DNA of 64,000 nt from Lycocorax pyrrhopterus obiensis (GCA_014706295.1 JACSVZ010000001.1:117704763-117768762), one strand, 5' to 3'. Counted from the first letter of the stretch, positions 23,223 to 33,795 are shown. The notes: a model not told the origin generated them from the sequence alone. Numbers and translations are program-made.

Positions 23223-24442
23223 CCCAAACCCCCTCTGCTTCCTTCTCCCCAAACAAAAAACTACCCCTCCCTCCTTCCCTTAGAGGTTTTATGCTTTCTA
23301 CAACCTCAAGAAAGTCCCTGAGTTAATCCATTACGAAGATGGTGATTTATCCATCGCTGATCTCAGTGCTGAAACTCAGCAGCTTCCAACACTGAGGAAT
23401 TCAGCAAGTTGTTTGGAAGTATTCCCGTACAAAAATCACGCATTTAAACATAAAAACAACGAGAGTCTACACAAGTCACAGCTCATTCTTCTCCCAGTCA
23501 AGTAGGATTTTCCTGTCTGCTCTATACACACCAATTAATAAACATGAAGAAACGCCAGAGGAAAAATATTCACTGTATCCACTTCATACATTTTTAATCA
23601 CCCTGAAATCAATTCAACACCCCAAACACGGTTTAGAATTCCTGTTTTACAGACCTGGTAAGCGATGGATCGCCTAATTAAATCCAGGAGTGGCATTTCC
23701 CAATCAATGGAAGGGGCTGGCGTGCATGCACATCCTAGAGCAGAAGGAAAAGTAAGGAGACAGCACCTCAACCCTGCCATTTGCCTCGTGTTCCTCAGTG
23801 CTCCCCATGAAAATGCAGAGGAATGCCAAAAAGAAAGGGCAAAAATATAAAGTTCATCCTCTTCAACAGAGGAGTTGTGAAAGAACTTGGTTCGTGAGGC
23901 CAAAGAGCTGATCTGCCATCAAAGGCCCAGCATTTCCGAGAATAAGACAGCCAAATTATAATTGTAAGTTAATAAGGAAGGCTAAAATCATGCCTAGAAT
24001 TATCTTTGTCCCACCAGAAGTATGCAAAGGAGGATTAAAAGCCGACAGCAGAAATCCTATCGGAACATCCTTCCATCTTCTACAACATCGAAGGGCACTG
24101 ACTTTCAACATCCCAATAAATTAAAGGAACAGTCAGGAGTAAATGAGGTCACTCCTCACATGTGCAGTTGCGTCTGAGGTTCAACAATGAATACAAATGA
24201 CAGGGATTAGGACAGGAACCCACGTGAGAATCCCTCACCTCCTGTCCTGCCAACAAAACCAAGGGCCGGAGGGCGCAGATTCCCTCTGTTCATCGTTATG
24301 TCCAAACAAATGTTGTGGTTTCACCTCGGGGAAGAAAAAATGACAAAACCTGGGAATTTTAAAATTGGGAGTGCTGCAAAGAGCCCAGCTCAGGGATGTG
24401 TCTTGCTCTTCAGAAGAATGCAGGGGTTCTATGCAGGGAAAG
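23223..24442. other. Unique intronic sequence, nothing recognised
   Basis: No repeat or exon recognised. Confidence 0.5.
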
Positions 24443-24843
24443 TCCCTCTGCACCAGAGCCAAGCTGGGGGTGTTCACCTGGAGAGGAGAAGGATCCAGGG
24501 ACACCTCAGAGCCCCATCCAGGGCCTAACGGGGCTCCAGGAGACCTGGAGAGGGACTTGGGACAAGGGATGGAGGGACAGGACACAGGGAATGGCTTCCC
24601 ACTGCCAGAGGGCAGGGATAGACAGGATACTGGGAAAGAATTGCTCCCTGTGAGGGTGGTGAGGCCCTGGCACCGGGTGCCCAGAGAAGCTGTGGCTGCC
24701 CCTGGATCCCTGGCAGTGCCCAAGGCCAGGCTGGACGGGGCTTGGAGCAGCCTGGGACAGTGGAAAGTGACCCTGCACATGGCTGGGGATTGGAATGAGA
24801 TGTTCTTCCAGGTCCCTTCCAGAAACCATTCCAGGATCTGTGA
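24443..24843 (+). mobile_element. CR1 LINE 3' fragment (major type)
   Basis: Starts at CCCTCTGCACCAGAGCCAAG and ends CCTTCCAGAAACCATTCCAG then GATCTGTGA. The CCAACCC of the usual end is deleted. A 231-residue plus-strand open frame crosses it and is an artefact of CR1 GC content. Confidence 0.94.
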
Positions 24844-27009
24844 GCATCTCTCCCGAGCTGCAGCACAGCCTGAGAAATGCCGTGCGCTGGAGCGACGTGA
24901 CACAAACCCCTTGGAGATTTCCCAGGCAGCTCCGCATCTTTGGGCTCTTGGATTTTATTACCATTTATTATTTAGGAATAACTCCACCGAACACAGGGGC
25001 AGCCTAGCGGAGGTCCATGAATCACAGCATCTTATCAGCATATTAATCAGCTCCAGGTAGGGAGAGGGAAAATGGTGAGAGCTATCACAAACACTTTATA
25101 GTTTCACGCTTGAAGTCAAACAAGCTCCAGGAGAGACTGATTCTTCACCCCTGATTCCACACCAACGGGCTAATCTATTTACTGCAGCTCTGGTGCCTTC
25201 CTGGAGCGGGTGCAAGGAAATGGGAAGGGTAATGTGCCAAGGGAAAACCAGGTGGTTCAGCAGCTCCCATTTGGGGCAGGTAAAGTGAATTCTACCAAGA
25301 ATAAAAAAAGCAAATTGGAGGGCTTAAGTACATTTTAAAATTAGCCTCAATTAAAACAACAGCTTACACGAAGATCCAACTTAATTACAGTCTGGTTTAA
25401 TTAAATAGTAAACAACACCTAAACACTGCTGCTGATGTTCCAAAATCCATGGAATTAGCGGAGTGGAAGCTGCCACCGGCCGGGCATGAGGAGCCAGGAC
25501 TTGGAGCACAAACCTGGCATTGGGCAGATGTAGCTCTGTCTGCAGCTGGAATATTCTCCCCATGTCCCCTTCCCTCAGCTCAACAGCTGCTCATCCAGCA
25601 GCAAGGAACACTGCCAGCAGAAGTTATTCTCCTCCTCTTTCAGTTTCCGATGGAAAATGGGAAGGAGGGTGCAATTCAACAGATCTGGGAGTTCCAAGGA
25701 CCCCAAAAAATGAGACACAGGAGAAGCCAGCAGTGCTTAATAAATCCCTTAGTTCAAACACAGGGATTGTTTTCATAAACATTGCTCTTATGAATTGAAC
25801 AATTCTGATTTTATCTCAACAAGTAACTGTATTTTAAAACTTCCTTTTTTAAACTTAATTATTATTTCCCATAAAAATCCAGCTAATCCAGACCACACTT
25901 GAAAAATGATTTAGGAAATAACTGTCCTTCACATTTCCATTAAGGAAGATAAAAATGGAAAAATGAAGACTCTGAATAAACGGATGGTTCATCAAGTACT
26001 TGAGTATGTGCCAAGGATTTCCCATTCTCCCTAACACAAGGATTTCCTATTTTCCCTTACAGCCAATCTGGCAGAAAAAATTGGATTATTTATCTTGCAA
26101 TGGACCTCTCTCCCTACTCCACCAGAAAACAACACAGAAATGAGAATGAGAAGAAAATCTGATTAAAACTCATTATTTCAGCCTAAATCTACCATATAAA
26201 TAAAAATAATAAACAAAATATTAAGTAGTATAAAGCATTCACATTTAACACAAAAAACCCCCCACAAAAGCATAGAATTCAACCTGCCAGTATCCTGGCC
26301 ACCATCCCTGCTTTCTTTCTGCCTCTATCCCACCTGAGTTTTATTCCACAGCTCTTTTCATAGCTGCTGAGACCACCCTCAAGAGTTGCCTGTCTTTCCT
26401 CTACAGAGGATAAAATTTAAATTTTCTCCTCCTCCTTTGCTAAAAAACTTTGGGTCTTTCATTACATATTCAAACAAATTCAGATTTTAAAGGGTTTGTA
26501 ATACTATTTGCCCAGGAAAAAAACCCTCTTCTGTTACACGCTTTTTAACTTCTATTTTGGGACTCCACTGTAAGAGTTCAGCCCACTGACTCCTTACCTT
26601 CCACCTGGGCGATGGAACAATCCAGCAGGAATATTCCTGCTGTGCTGTCTGACGTTCTTTGTTTTACCATTGACATAACCGAGGACCTTGTTTTAATTTT
26701 TCCAGTCTGAACTGCCTCCAACTTTTTCCTCCAAGACTATCCTGCACATCCACCATCGATTTCTGTGTATTTACCACAAATTCTGGAAGACAAATGCCTG
26801 AAGGATGGTTTGAGATGAAACCAGTCTCTGGGGGCCACCTCGTCACGATCCCTGCATGGATCAGAGCTGGCCCAAGCTGGCCAAGTCCAATTTTTCAGAG
26901 TTAAGTGCACAGTAGAAAATTCACAGTGATCAACCAGCAGGTTATTTTAGAAGACAACATCCCATTAATGTTGGCACTTGACTTATTCCAAATGGAGTCC
27001 TGCAGAATC
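24844..27009. other. CR1-free unique intronic sequence
   Basis: AT-rich at 25280-25440 and 25780-26280. The only repeat I see is the 25-bp duplication at 26013-26062. No exon recognised. Confidence 0.5.
26013..26062. repeat. 25-bp imperfect tandem duplication
   Basis: AAGGATTTCCCATTCTCCCT AACAC is followed directly by AAGGATTTCCTATTTTCCCT TACAG, two units with a 25-base period. Confidence 0.85.
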
Positions 27010-27139
27010 CATGTGTTCAAGCCCAGGCTGGATGAGGCTTTGAGCAACCTGGTCTATGGAAGGTGTCCCTGCCCATGCAGAGGGTAGAATGTGATGACCT
27101 TTAAGGTCATTTCCACCCCAAACCATTCTGGGATTCCAT
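27010..27139 (+). mobile_element. CR1 LINE 3' fragment, older copy
   Basis: GTTCAAGCCCAGGCTGGATG AGGCTTTGAGCAACC, later AGGTGTCCCTGCCCATGCAG, ending AAACCATTCTGGGATTCCAT. It keeps the more ancestral TTTGAGCAACCTGGTCTA wording. Confidence 0.92.
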
Positions 27140-28706
27140 TAATTCCTTCATCCAAAGCAGAATTCACCCTCTAAAATTCTTTTAGAAAGGTCAAGGTCCA
27201 AATTCTGACCAATCTGCACCTCAATATTTAAATAAAATTGTCTTATCGAGTGCCAGAAAGCAGCTTCTAAGACACCCAGGATTGTATGAAAGCAGATACA
27301 GAAACGTACATTGAATGGATATTAAGGCGGAGCTTTAAGCACATGCCAAAAAAAATCAAAGCAAAGTGGGAGAGAAGTAGCCTCTTGTGCTGGAAAGCCA
27401 CAAAATTCCTGTTATTTGCAGAGTGGGAAAATAACTGCGCACTTATAAGCTCGTTCTATCACCCAAGCGCCGCTGGAGTCCACAGTCCTCTCACAATGGG
27501 GAGATTTTGAAGAGACTTTTTCACAGAGATTGTTTTTTTTCAAGCCTCTCATGCTTTGACTGCAAGACCAAAGTTCCCCCAAGCTACAGTATCTCCAACA
27601 AAGCAGCTGCATAAATTGGAATGGGAAAGAGAAAGGATGAATAAAAATGGGGCAAAATGCCTTTGAGGAACTCTCTGCTCTGCAGAGTCTCAGACAGGGC
27701 TCCTCACAGCCCCACTGATCCACCAGCTGGAAGAGCTGCCAAACTCAACCAGAATATTCCATGCACAAAGGAGCTGAGAGTGTGTGATGTTCATTCCCAT
27801 TTGCTGGCGACCACCCTCCTCCACAAAAGCACATTCCCAGGTAATTCCACACATTAGGTGAGAGTCAACACATCCAACCGGCAATGCAAATAGAAAGCAG
27901 GAAGCCCTAACACAACATGACACCCAATAGCTGATTACATTCCCCAAAATGGCATAAAAACGAATTTTCCAAGGCTGATTTTGTAAGGGGGTTACAAGAT
28001 CAAAACAACTCAAGGTGAATGTAATCCACAGGGAAAACCAGATACACCTAAACTGGGATTCTCTTTTTCCAAAGCACCATTTCTCTCCCAGCTGAATTCT
28101 TTCCATATCAGTACACTTTAGCTCCCCACTAGTTACATAATTATGGTAAACATCTTTCGAGGCCTTTTTCGAGTATTAAGGAGGACATTTTTAGACAAGT
28201 CAGTTCTAAAGAAGGTTTGAAACAGAGATCAGACTTGCTCTTCAACATAAGATTAACTCAACCAAAGCACAACTTGAAATCAACAAAAATCAGTCAATAA
28301 TGTAGCTTAAGTCACCACCTATCACAATAACTGGATGCTCTCCAGACAAGGGGCTCTTGGCTGTGGGATGCTCATTTCCACAGCTGGATTATTCCAGCAT
28401 GTGCATCCAAGTCACTCAGTGCAGCTCCAGAGGGGAGCCCTCCCACTGAGTGTCCCAGCACTTTCTTGCATGTTTTGTTAATCTAAAGAAAAGCCCTTTG
28501 GATCCTTTTCCTTAGGATTTCCAGGGCACCCCCTTTGCATGAATTCAGGTCCAGCTCTTCTCACCACCCTCACTGCACTGGCTTTGCCGAAGGGTTTTTC
28601 CTGTGAGTCACATTCCCATCCGGTTCCCTGACGTGAAATCCTTCTCCCTCATTAAGGGATTAACCTCCACCACACACGGACATCCAGGAAAAGCCACCAA
28701 CCCCTG
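27140..28706. other. CR1-free unique sequence beside the FAM168A start exon
   Basis: No CR1 piece occurs between 27139 and 30050 around the exon, a gap of about 2.9 kb. Nothing else recognised. Confidence 0.5.
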
Positions 28707-28712
28707 TCCTAC
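28707..28712 (-). promoter_or_regulatory. FAM168A: 5' splice site after the FAM168A start exon
   Basis: The minus strand reads ...TATACAG|GTAGGA. The exon side matches CAG|GT well and the intron side is a moderate donor. The cut leaves intron phase 1, so the next exon must begin with the last two bases of the glycine codon that follows AYT in the protein. Confidence 0.85.
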
Positions 28713-28782
28713 CTGTATAGGCCATGTTCTTCGGGTTTCCATAGGGAGCCCCAGGTTGGACGGGGCTGTAAACAGGATTCAT
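28713..28782 (-). CDS. FAM168A: FAM168A first coding exon, partial CDS (start codon, 23 codons plus 1 base)
   Basis: Read on the minus strand, an ATG at 28782-28780 opens 23 codons starting [15 protein letters not shown] and ending NMAYT, followed by one base of a split glycine codon before a GT donor. I recognise this as the N-terminus of vertebrate FAM168A (TCRP1). The paralogue FAM168B also starts MNPVYSP but then diverges, so FAM168A fits better. The family is a small Pro/Tyr-rich protein of about 235-245 residues, so this is only its first tenth. FAM168A is reported to stabilise DNA polymerase beta and to influence drug resistance through Akt/NF-kB signalling; that is literature knowledge and nothing here shows it. 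The start is in strong Kozak context (CCACCATGA). No later coding exon was found at lower coordinates, so the next intron exceeds 28.7 kb. Seen: reading frame, start and splice sites. Inferred: gene identity from memory of the family, without an alignment. Confidence 0.93.
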
Positions 28783-28800
28783 GGTGGAAGACCGGGAACT
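28713..28800 (-). other. FAM168A: FAM168A exon containing the start codon (18-nt 5' UTR plus 70-nt CDS)
   Basis: The 88-nt exon lies between an acceptor AG at 28802-28801 and a donor GT at 28712-28711, minus strand. The 18 bases before the ATG are untranslated and end in CCACC. Because the exon begins just before the ATG, at least one more exon carrying most of the 5' UTR and the promoter must lie at higher coordinates, and I do not see it in this window. A second AG directly after the first could shift the exon start by two bases without affecting the protein. Confidence 0.88.
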
Positions 28801-28828
28801 CTGAGGACAAAAGAAAAGCAGAGTTGAG
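28801..28828 (-). promoter_or_regulatory. FAM168A: 3' splice site of the FAM168A start exon
   Basis: On the minus strand the intron ends TGCTTTTCTTTTGTCCTCAG, a near-continuous pyrimidine tract followed by a consensus CAG. A CTCAAC about 22-27 bases upstream of the junction (28823-28828) is a plausible but imperfect branch site. Confidence 0.85.
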
Positions 28829-28860
28829 ACGGTCGCCTTACGTCGGCTCCCGAGCCGCCA
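28829..28860. other. Small CpG-rich patch next to the FAM168A acceptor
   Basis: This 32-base stretch contains five CpG dinucleotides (CGG, CGC, CGT and two CGAG/CGCC contexts) in otherwise CpG-poor intron, immediately upstream of the likely branch-site region of the start exon. It could be conserved intronic splicing sequence or a remnant of an alternative upstream exon boundary. Nothing in it is definitive. Confidence 0.35.
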
Positions 28861-29520
28861 TCTGTGCAGAGTCCTGATAGCATCACCCTGTTAGAATTCC
28901 AGACACAGAGAGCTGTGAAGGAAGGGATTTACAACCAGACATTACAACCAGATAGCATATTTAATAATTCAAGTTCTGGATCTCTCTGCTAATTCCCACA
29001 ACTTCTCCGGCGCTGCATATTCTGCCTACAAATGTACCCGGAGCAGATTCATCTTCCACATCCCTGCTCCAGGGCAGCTCAGGATTCATGACCCCACTTC
29101 CAGCTTGCGATGAACAAAGAAGAGGAGCAACAAAGTCAGGCAAGGAATTCTCCCCCTTGGAAGAGCGAACAGTTCTTGGGTGATAAAACCAACCCCGCCG
29201 CAGACCTGACCTTTCTGAAAGCAGCAGATAAAAGGCCATTTGCCGCTGGCGAGACGGAGAAGGGCAAGTATTGGTGAGCTTTCAGCGTGAGCTGACTGTG
29301 AAAACCTGGAGGCCAAGGCTTGGATCCTGTGCGGGGCTGGGCAGGGCCACCCCCACATCCCACCCGTGCCCCACAGGGAATCTCTGTCACAGAGCTTACG
29401 TGAGCAAGGAGATTTCGACAGCCCTTGTGCTCCTCTCTCCAATAAAGATGATGAAGCCGGGTCAGCTTCTTGTGGGTTTTATTAAGAGGAAAGCAAGTAA
29501 CTTGGGAATTTGTGTCTCCT

Positions 29521-29880
29521 AACTGTCAGTTAAGCAACTGGCTCACTTAATTATCTTAATGAAGCACATTCTCAATTCTGATTAATGGGAAAATCAGTCA
29601 TTAAGCTTTATTAGGCAACGCATTTGTCTCCACAGCTATTTAGTGGTAATTTCACACCAGAACCAAACCCATCTTGCTTCAAAATCTGGGGTTTTTGTTA
29701 AAATGTGTTATTTTACAGTTCATAAATAACAGCATTCTCTCCAAACAAGTCCCTCATGATGGACACACAATTTGTTAGATCATTAACTCCTTTCGCTTTA
29801 CCTTCTGAGAGTAAACAAGTCAAACGTTAAATGTTAGCACCGATTGACTTGACAACAATTAGTGCTTAATTAATTAGCTG
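29521..29880. promoter_or_regulatory. Candidate conserved non-coding element (TAAT-rich)
   Basis: Unique sequence with clustered TAAT cores: CACTTAATTATCTTAATGAAG, GATTAATGGG, CATTAAGC, and CTTAATTAATTAGCTG at 29865-29880. It lies 0.7-1.1 kb upstream of the start exon on the gene's strand and is repeat-free. Enhancer status is a guess from texture. Confidence 0.28.
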
Positions 29881-30049
29881 TCCCTCCACCCCCAAGTTAG
29901 CACTGAAGGAGCCATTCTCAAAGCAAAGGAAACCAGGGTTATAAAGCAAGTGGGAGGAGAAGGCTACACGGAGACACGGAATTCCATCAGTGGCTTCGCT
30001 AACACACAGCAGAGCATTAAGAAGATCTTTAGGAAAATCAGTGTAAGAC

Positions 30050-30221
30050 CAGGCTGTCCAGAGAAGCTGTGGCTGCCCCTGGATCCCTGGAAGTGCCCAA
30101 GGCCAGGTTGGACGGGGCTTGGAGCATCCTGATCTAGTGGAAGGTGTCCCTACCCATGGCAGGGGTGGGACTGGATGAGATTTAAGGTCCCTTCCAACCC
30201 AAATCATTCCGTGATTTTATG
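30050..30221 (+). mobile_element. CR1 LINE 3' fragment (major type)
   Basis: CAGGCTGTCCAGAGAAGCTG through AGGTGTCCCTACCCATGGCA to CCAACCCAAATCATTCCGTG then ATTTTATGA. Confidence 0.94.
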
Positions 30222-31065
30222 AAATAAAATTTATGAGGGTCACTCTTCACCTTTCCGTTGTTCCTCTCCAAAAACCACCCGGTGACAGCTGGACCTGCTG
30301 CCAGCAGGGCTGGAGTCACAGCTGCTTTTCTAAAGTGCTTTTTCAATGCCTGCATCATTTCATTTGTACTCTTGTGTGTGTAAAGAGTACAAAAAAACCA
30401 TAGTTTGGGAAAAAAAATGACTGTGTATGTGTGGCTTGCATTAGGTGTTGCACCAAATGGTAAAAGCAAAACACTCTTATTGAGAAGGATGAAAGAAAAT
30501 GCTTTTTATCCCAGATGAAAAGGTTGCAATTATGGTGGGGGCTTGAGAGCTTGTGAGGAAGAGGTTTGTGCTTCCTCCCTGCTTTGTATGCAGGGTGGGA
30601 TTTCCAGACAGCAGGAAAGAGCGCCTGCAAACGGCATTTGGGAGGGACGATTTTCTCTCCCATTCTGCAAGACAATGCCATCCAAAAATACATTTGAAAT
30701 TCATTGCAGGCACCATGTTGTGGCATTGAAACAGCTACACTGAAATGGGAGTAAAACAGGATTAGCAAAATTAAAGCTCCTGCACCGCCAGAACCTGCAG
30801 CGCTTGCTTGTGGCCATGAATACCCAACAAAAAGACTACTAAAAATTAATTATAAACAGACAAACACCAGTGTTGCTCTACTGCAGCAGCTTCCAGCGCT
30901 TCCTAATCTCTGAGACAGCGACGCTCAGTTGCTCCGAGAGACTCCAGCAAGGAGTAACTCCAGCAGGAATGCCATGGGAATAAGCTGCAGGCAAACAGTC
31001 TCGGGATACTTTGTGGCTGTAACCTGGTTACGTTTTCATCCATTTTATCCTTCCTGTGAAAGTGC
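30222..31065. other. Unique intronic sequence, nothing recognised
   Basis: No CR1 or exon recognised. It leads into the CpG-rich patch at 31066. Confidence 0.5.
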
Positions 31066-31225
31066 AGGACGCGCTCCCATCACACGAGGGAACCGCTCCA
31101 CACGAAGGGCAAACAGAGCCACAGGGGAGGTCGGGAATGGCGCTGTCACTGCGCCAGCACCGGGACAACGCGCCCAGCAAACCGCGCCTGTGCCGGGGAT
31201 CTTCCAGGCAGCAGGGAACGGAAAC
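31066..31225. other. CpG-rich patch in the upstream intron
   Basis: About 16 CpGs occur in 160 bases, including CGCG three times and a GGCGC...GCGCC inverted pair around 31139-31155. This is far above the surrounding intron. It lies about 2.3 kb upstream of the FAM168A start exon. It is not part of the CR1 copy that begins near 31350. It may be an alternative promoter or first exon, or simply GC-rich unique DNA. I saw no clear donor site on the minus strand. Confidence 0.35.
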
Positions 31226-31349
31226 GTCTGGGCTGGGAATGCTGAGCTTGAACTTGGTGTGCTGTGAAGCGTTTGCAGAGCTACTCTGGGATGGTTTTGA
31301 CCCAGAGCAGAGTCGGGATCCATGCTCTGGAATCGCGCTCTCCCGATGC

Positions 31350-31619
31350 TGCCAAGCGAGGGGACAACAGGAAACGCCCTCCAGCTGCACCACGGAACGT
31401 TTAGGTTGGACATTGGGAAAACGTCTTCACTGAAAGGGTGGTCAGGCATTGCAACAGGCTGCCCAGGGCAGGGGTGGAGTCCCCATTCCTGGAGGGATTT
31501 AAAACTGTGTGGATGTGGCGCTTGGGGACACGGAGCAGTGTGGCCTTGGCAGTGCTGGGGAATGGTTGGACTCCACGACCTTGGAGGGCTTCTCCAGCCT
31601 TAATGATTCTGTGATTCTG
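31350..31619 (+). mobile_element. CR1 LINE 3' fragment ('TGTGGATGTGGC' type)
   Basis: GCGAGGGGACAACAGGAAAC near the start, TTTAGGTTGGACATTGGGAA, GGATTTAAAACTGTGTGGAT, and the tail CCTTAATGATTCTGTGATTC TG, which shows the characteristic repeated 8-mer. Confidence 0.95.
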
Positions 31620-31789
31620 CCAGTGTGTCCCCAACCCCTGGGAATCAGGAAGCACCACATCTCCAAACTCCTACAGACACAGGACACCGGGAACATCTCA
31701 TCCCATTGTTTTCCTCCATCACTGGTTTACTTTGTGCTTTTGGAAACACCATGCCCACATCCCCCCATCACCATAGATGGGTTTGCAAC

Positions 31790-31850
31790 CCCCATCATTA
31801 TGGCTGGAAAAGATCTCCAAGATCATAAAATCTAACCTCTGACCAAATAC
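31790..31850 (-). mobile_element. Short old CR1-like 3' end
   Basis: The plus strand reads CATCATTATGGCTGGAAAAG ATCTCCAAGATCATAAAATC TAACCTCTGACC, matching the reverse complement of the GGTTGGACTCGATGATCTTGGAG 3' end. Confidence 0.6.
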
Positions 31851-32778
31851 AAAACCTAAAAGAATAAAGCAGGCATGGAAAATCCAGGAAGTTAACAAAG
31901 TTATTATCATTATCCTTTCTGAATAAAGGAATGAAATCTTAACAAACAGAGAAATAAATACATTTTGCAGGGTTTTTAAAACAGTGACATGGATAGGTGA
32001 GTCTTTCAGGCTCTCCAAAAATTAAATAGTAGCTCCGAAATTGACAAGAAAAGAGTAAACAGTGGAAATGGGAGCTGTTCTGAACAGCAGACATTTTTCC
32101 ATTTTGTTTCAAGTCACTCCTTGTGTCAAGGTGATTTTCCCTTTAAACTCCCATTGCCTTGTTTTTTGTGGCACTGGGATGCAATTGCTTTTGAGAGACC
32201 CATTCCTTACACTCTGGAAAGAGGGTGGTGTTTTCTCTGTGCCAAAAGTCATTTATTTCACATCAGGTGGCACAGAACCAACATGAGAGAGGGTGAACAA
32301 AGAAAAGAGATACGTTTCTTCCTTGACCTGCACATCACCTCTTTAAATGAATTTTATACAAATTGCATGCTAATAATATTCAGCCAAAGTCTCCTTGAAC
32401 ATGAAAAGGCCTCCTGACCTTACACTCCATGCAAATTCCGCTAATTTTCTGACAATTTTTCACTTAAGTCGTTTGAAGCTTGACCCTCACTTGGGATCCG
32501 CCAAACAATAATTAAATTACCTTCCAATTCATCTGCTAAAGGTTAATGTAGGCAAGTTACAAGGGTATATCCCACCTTTCCCCAAAAAAGTCTGGGACAG
32601 CACACATGAGCTTGGAGATTTGTTTCCACAACGAGCAGCTGCTTCTTTCATTTATTCTTTTTTTCAGCAACACCTTAACTAAGAGTTGATTGAACATCTC
32701 TCATGTGAAATAAAATATTGAACCTGTTATAGAAACGTAACAGGTTTTTATATAATGTGAACACATCAGGCTGACACA
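31851..32778. other. Unique AT-rich intronic sequence
   Basis: No repeat family or exon recognised. Confidence 0.5.
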
Positions 32779-32911
32779 TGGAAACCCAGACTGGTTTGGG
32801 TGGGAAGGACCTTAAAAATCATCCAGCTCCGACCCCTGCCATGGGCAGGGGCACCTTCCACTATCCCAGGTTGCCTTCTCTTCTCCCAGGGAACATCCCC
32901 AGCTCTCCCAG
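32779..32911 (-). mobile_element. CR1 LINE 3' fragment with large internal deletion
   Basis: The plus strand reads ACTGGTTTGGGTGGGAAGGA CC through CACTATCCCAGGTTGC, then jumps to CTTCTCTTCTCCCAGGGAAC and CCCCAGCTCTCCCAGCT, which is about 300 bases further 5' in intact copies. Confidence 0.88.
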
Positions 32912-33655
32912 CTGATGTCACCCTCCCCAGTGGAGGGAGAGAACTAAACCCCGTGGAAATGCCTTGGAGTGAGGGATTTCACTACAGCACTTGACCTTCC
33001 TGATCTCAAAAACCAGCAAAGGGAAAACAAAGCTGATCCTGAAAATTTACAGTCCTACAGCATCTTCCATCAGATCCACCTCCAAACCAGGAGAGGAGCA
33101 CTCAGCTCTTCACTGAGGAGACACAGGAGAGTGTCCTGGGAGACAAAACCCTAAGGAGCCACATTCCCACCACCTATTGCCTCCTCTGAGATAAAGAATT
33201 AAACAAACCCGCACACTTCCCATCTAGAAGAGCCTGACATGTCTAACAGCAACAAGCCCTTTTGTCTTCATTGAATGAAAAATGAAATGGATGATTTATA
33301 AGCACAAAGCAGCTCTTGACTTTGGAATTTGCTGACCTCAGACTGCCCAAAAAGTAAATGCTGAGGCAGGAAAAATCTCAACCTTTCGTTTGCTGAACTT
33401 TACCATCTGCTTAAAAGCTAGGGGATCAAAAAATGATAATTCAGTTATTAATTCAATTTAATTTGCTAGACTCCATATTGAAATATAGTAAAGGAAATCC
33501 CTGTCCTCCCTGAAAAGGACTAGGAAGATGGGGTCACTTGTTGCACAGGGGAACCTGAACGTGGGTGACAAAATACCTGCACATTGTGTTTGCCTATTTG
33601 AATTAGGCAGAGCTTACCCAAACACCCCTTTGAGCCTAAATAAATGAGAAGTGAT
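32912..33655. other. Unique intronic sequence, nothing recognised
   Basis: No repeat or exon recognised. Confidence 0.5.
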
Positions 33656-33795
33656 TGAATCATAGACCCACAGACTGGTTTGGGTTGGGAGGGACCTTAA
33701 AGCTCATGCAGTTCCAACCCCCTGCCATGGGCAGGGACACCTTCCACCAGACCATGTTATTCCAAGCCCTGGCTCAACCTGGCCTTGAATCAGTT
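33656..33795 (-). mobile_element. CR1 LINE 3' fragment (major type)
   Basis: The plus strand reads AATCATAGACCCACAGACTG GTTTGGGTTGG through CTGCCATGGGCAGGGACACC to CAACCTGGCCTTGAATCAG. Confidence 0.93.

Larger units (their letters stand above)
1..28712 (-). other. FAM168A: FAM168A intron after the start exon (3' portion outside window)
   Basis: This is non-coding sequence downstream of the start exon on the minus strand. It carries about 20 CR1 pieces, several short tandem duplications and AT-rich unique stretches. I compared it by eye with the expected next FAM168A exon (the YPTAYPAAAPAYNPSLYP region) on the minus strand and saw no match, so the intron continues beyond base 1. Open reading frames here are short, or overlap CR1 non-coding sequence, and show no recognisable domain. 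Confidence 0.75.

Noticed and set aside
24365..25060. 231-codon plus-strand open frame with counterpart frames on the minus strand
   Set aside because: Mostly CR1 body; simultaneous long frames on both strands are typical of this repeat, not of genes.
1..28700. Next coding exon of FAM168A within the window
   Set aside because: I looked on the minus strand for sequence encoding the YPTAYPAAAPAYNP and later segments and found none.
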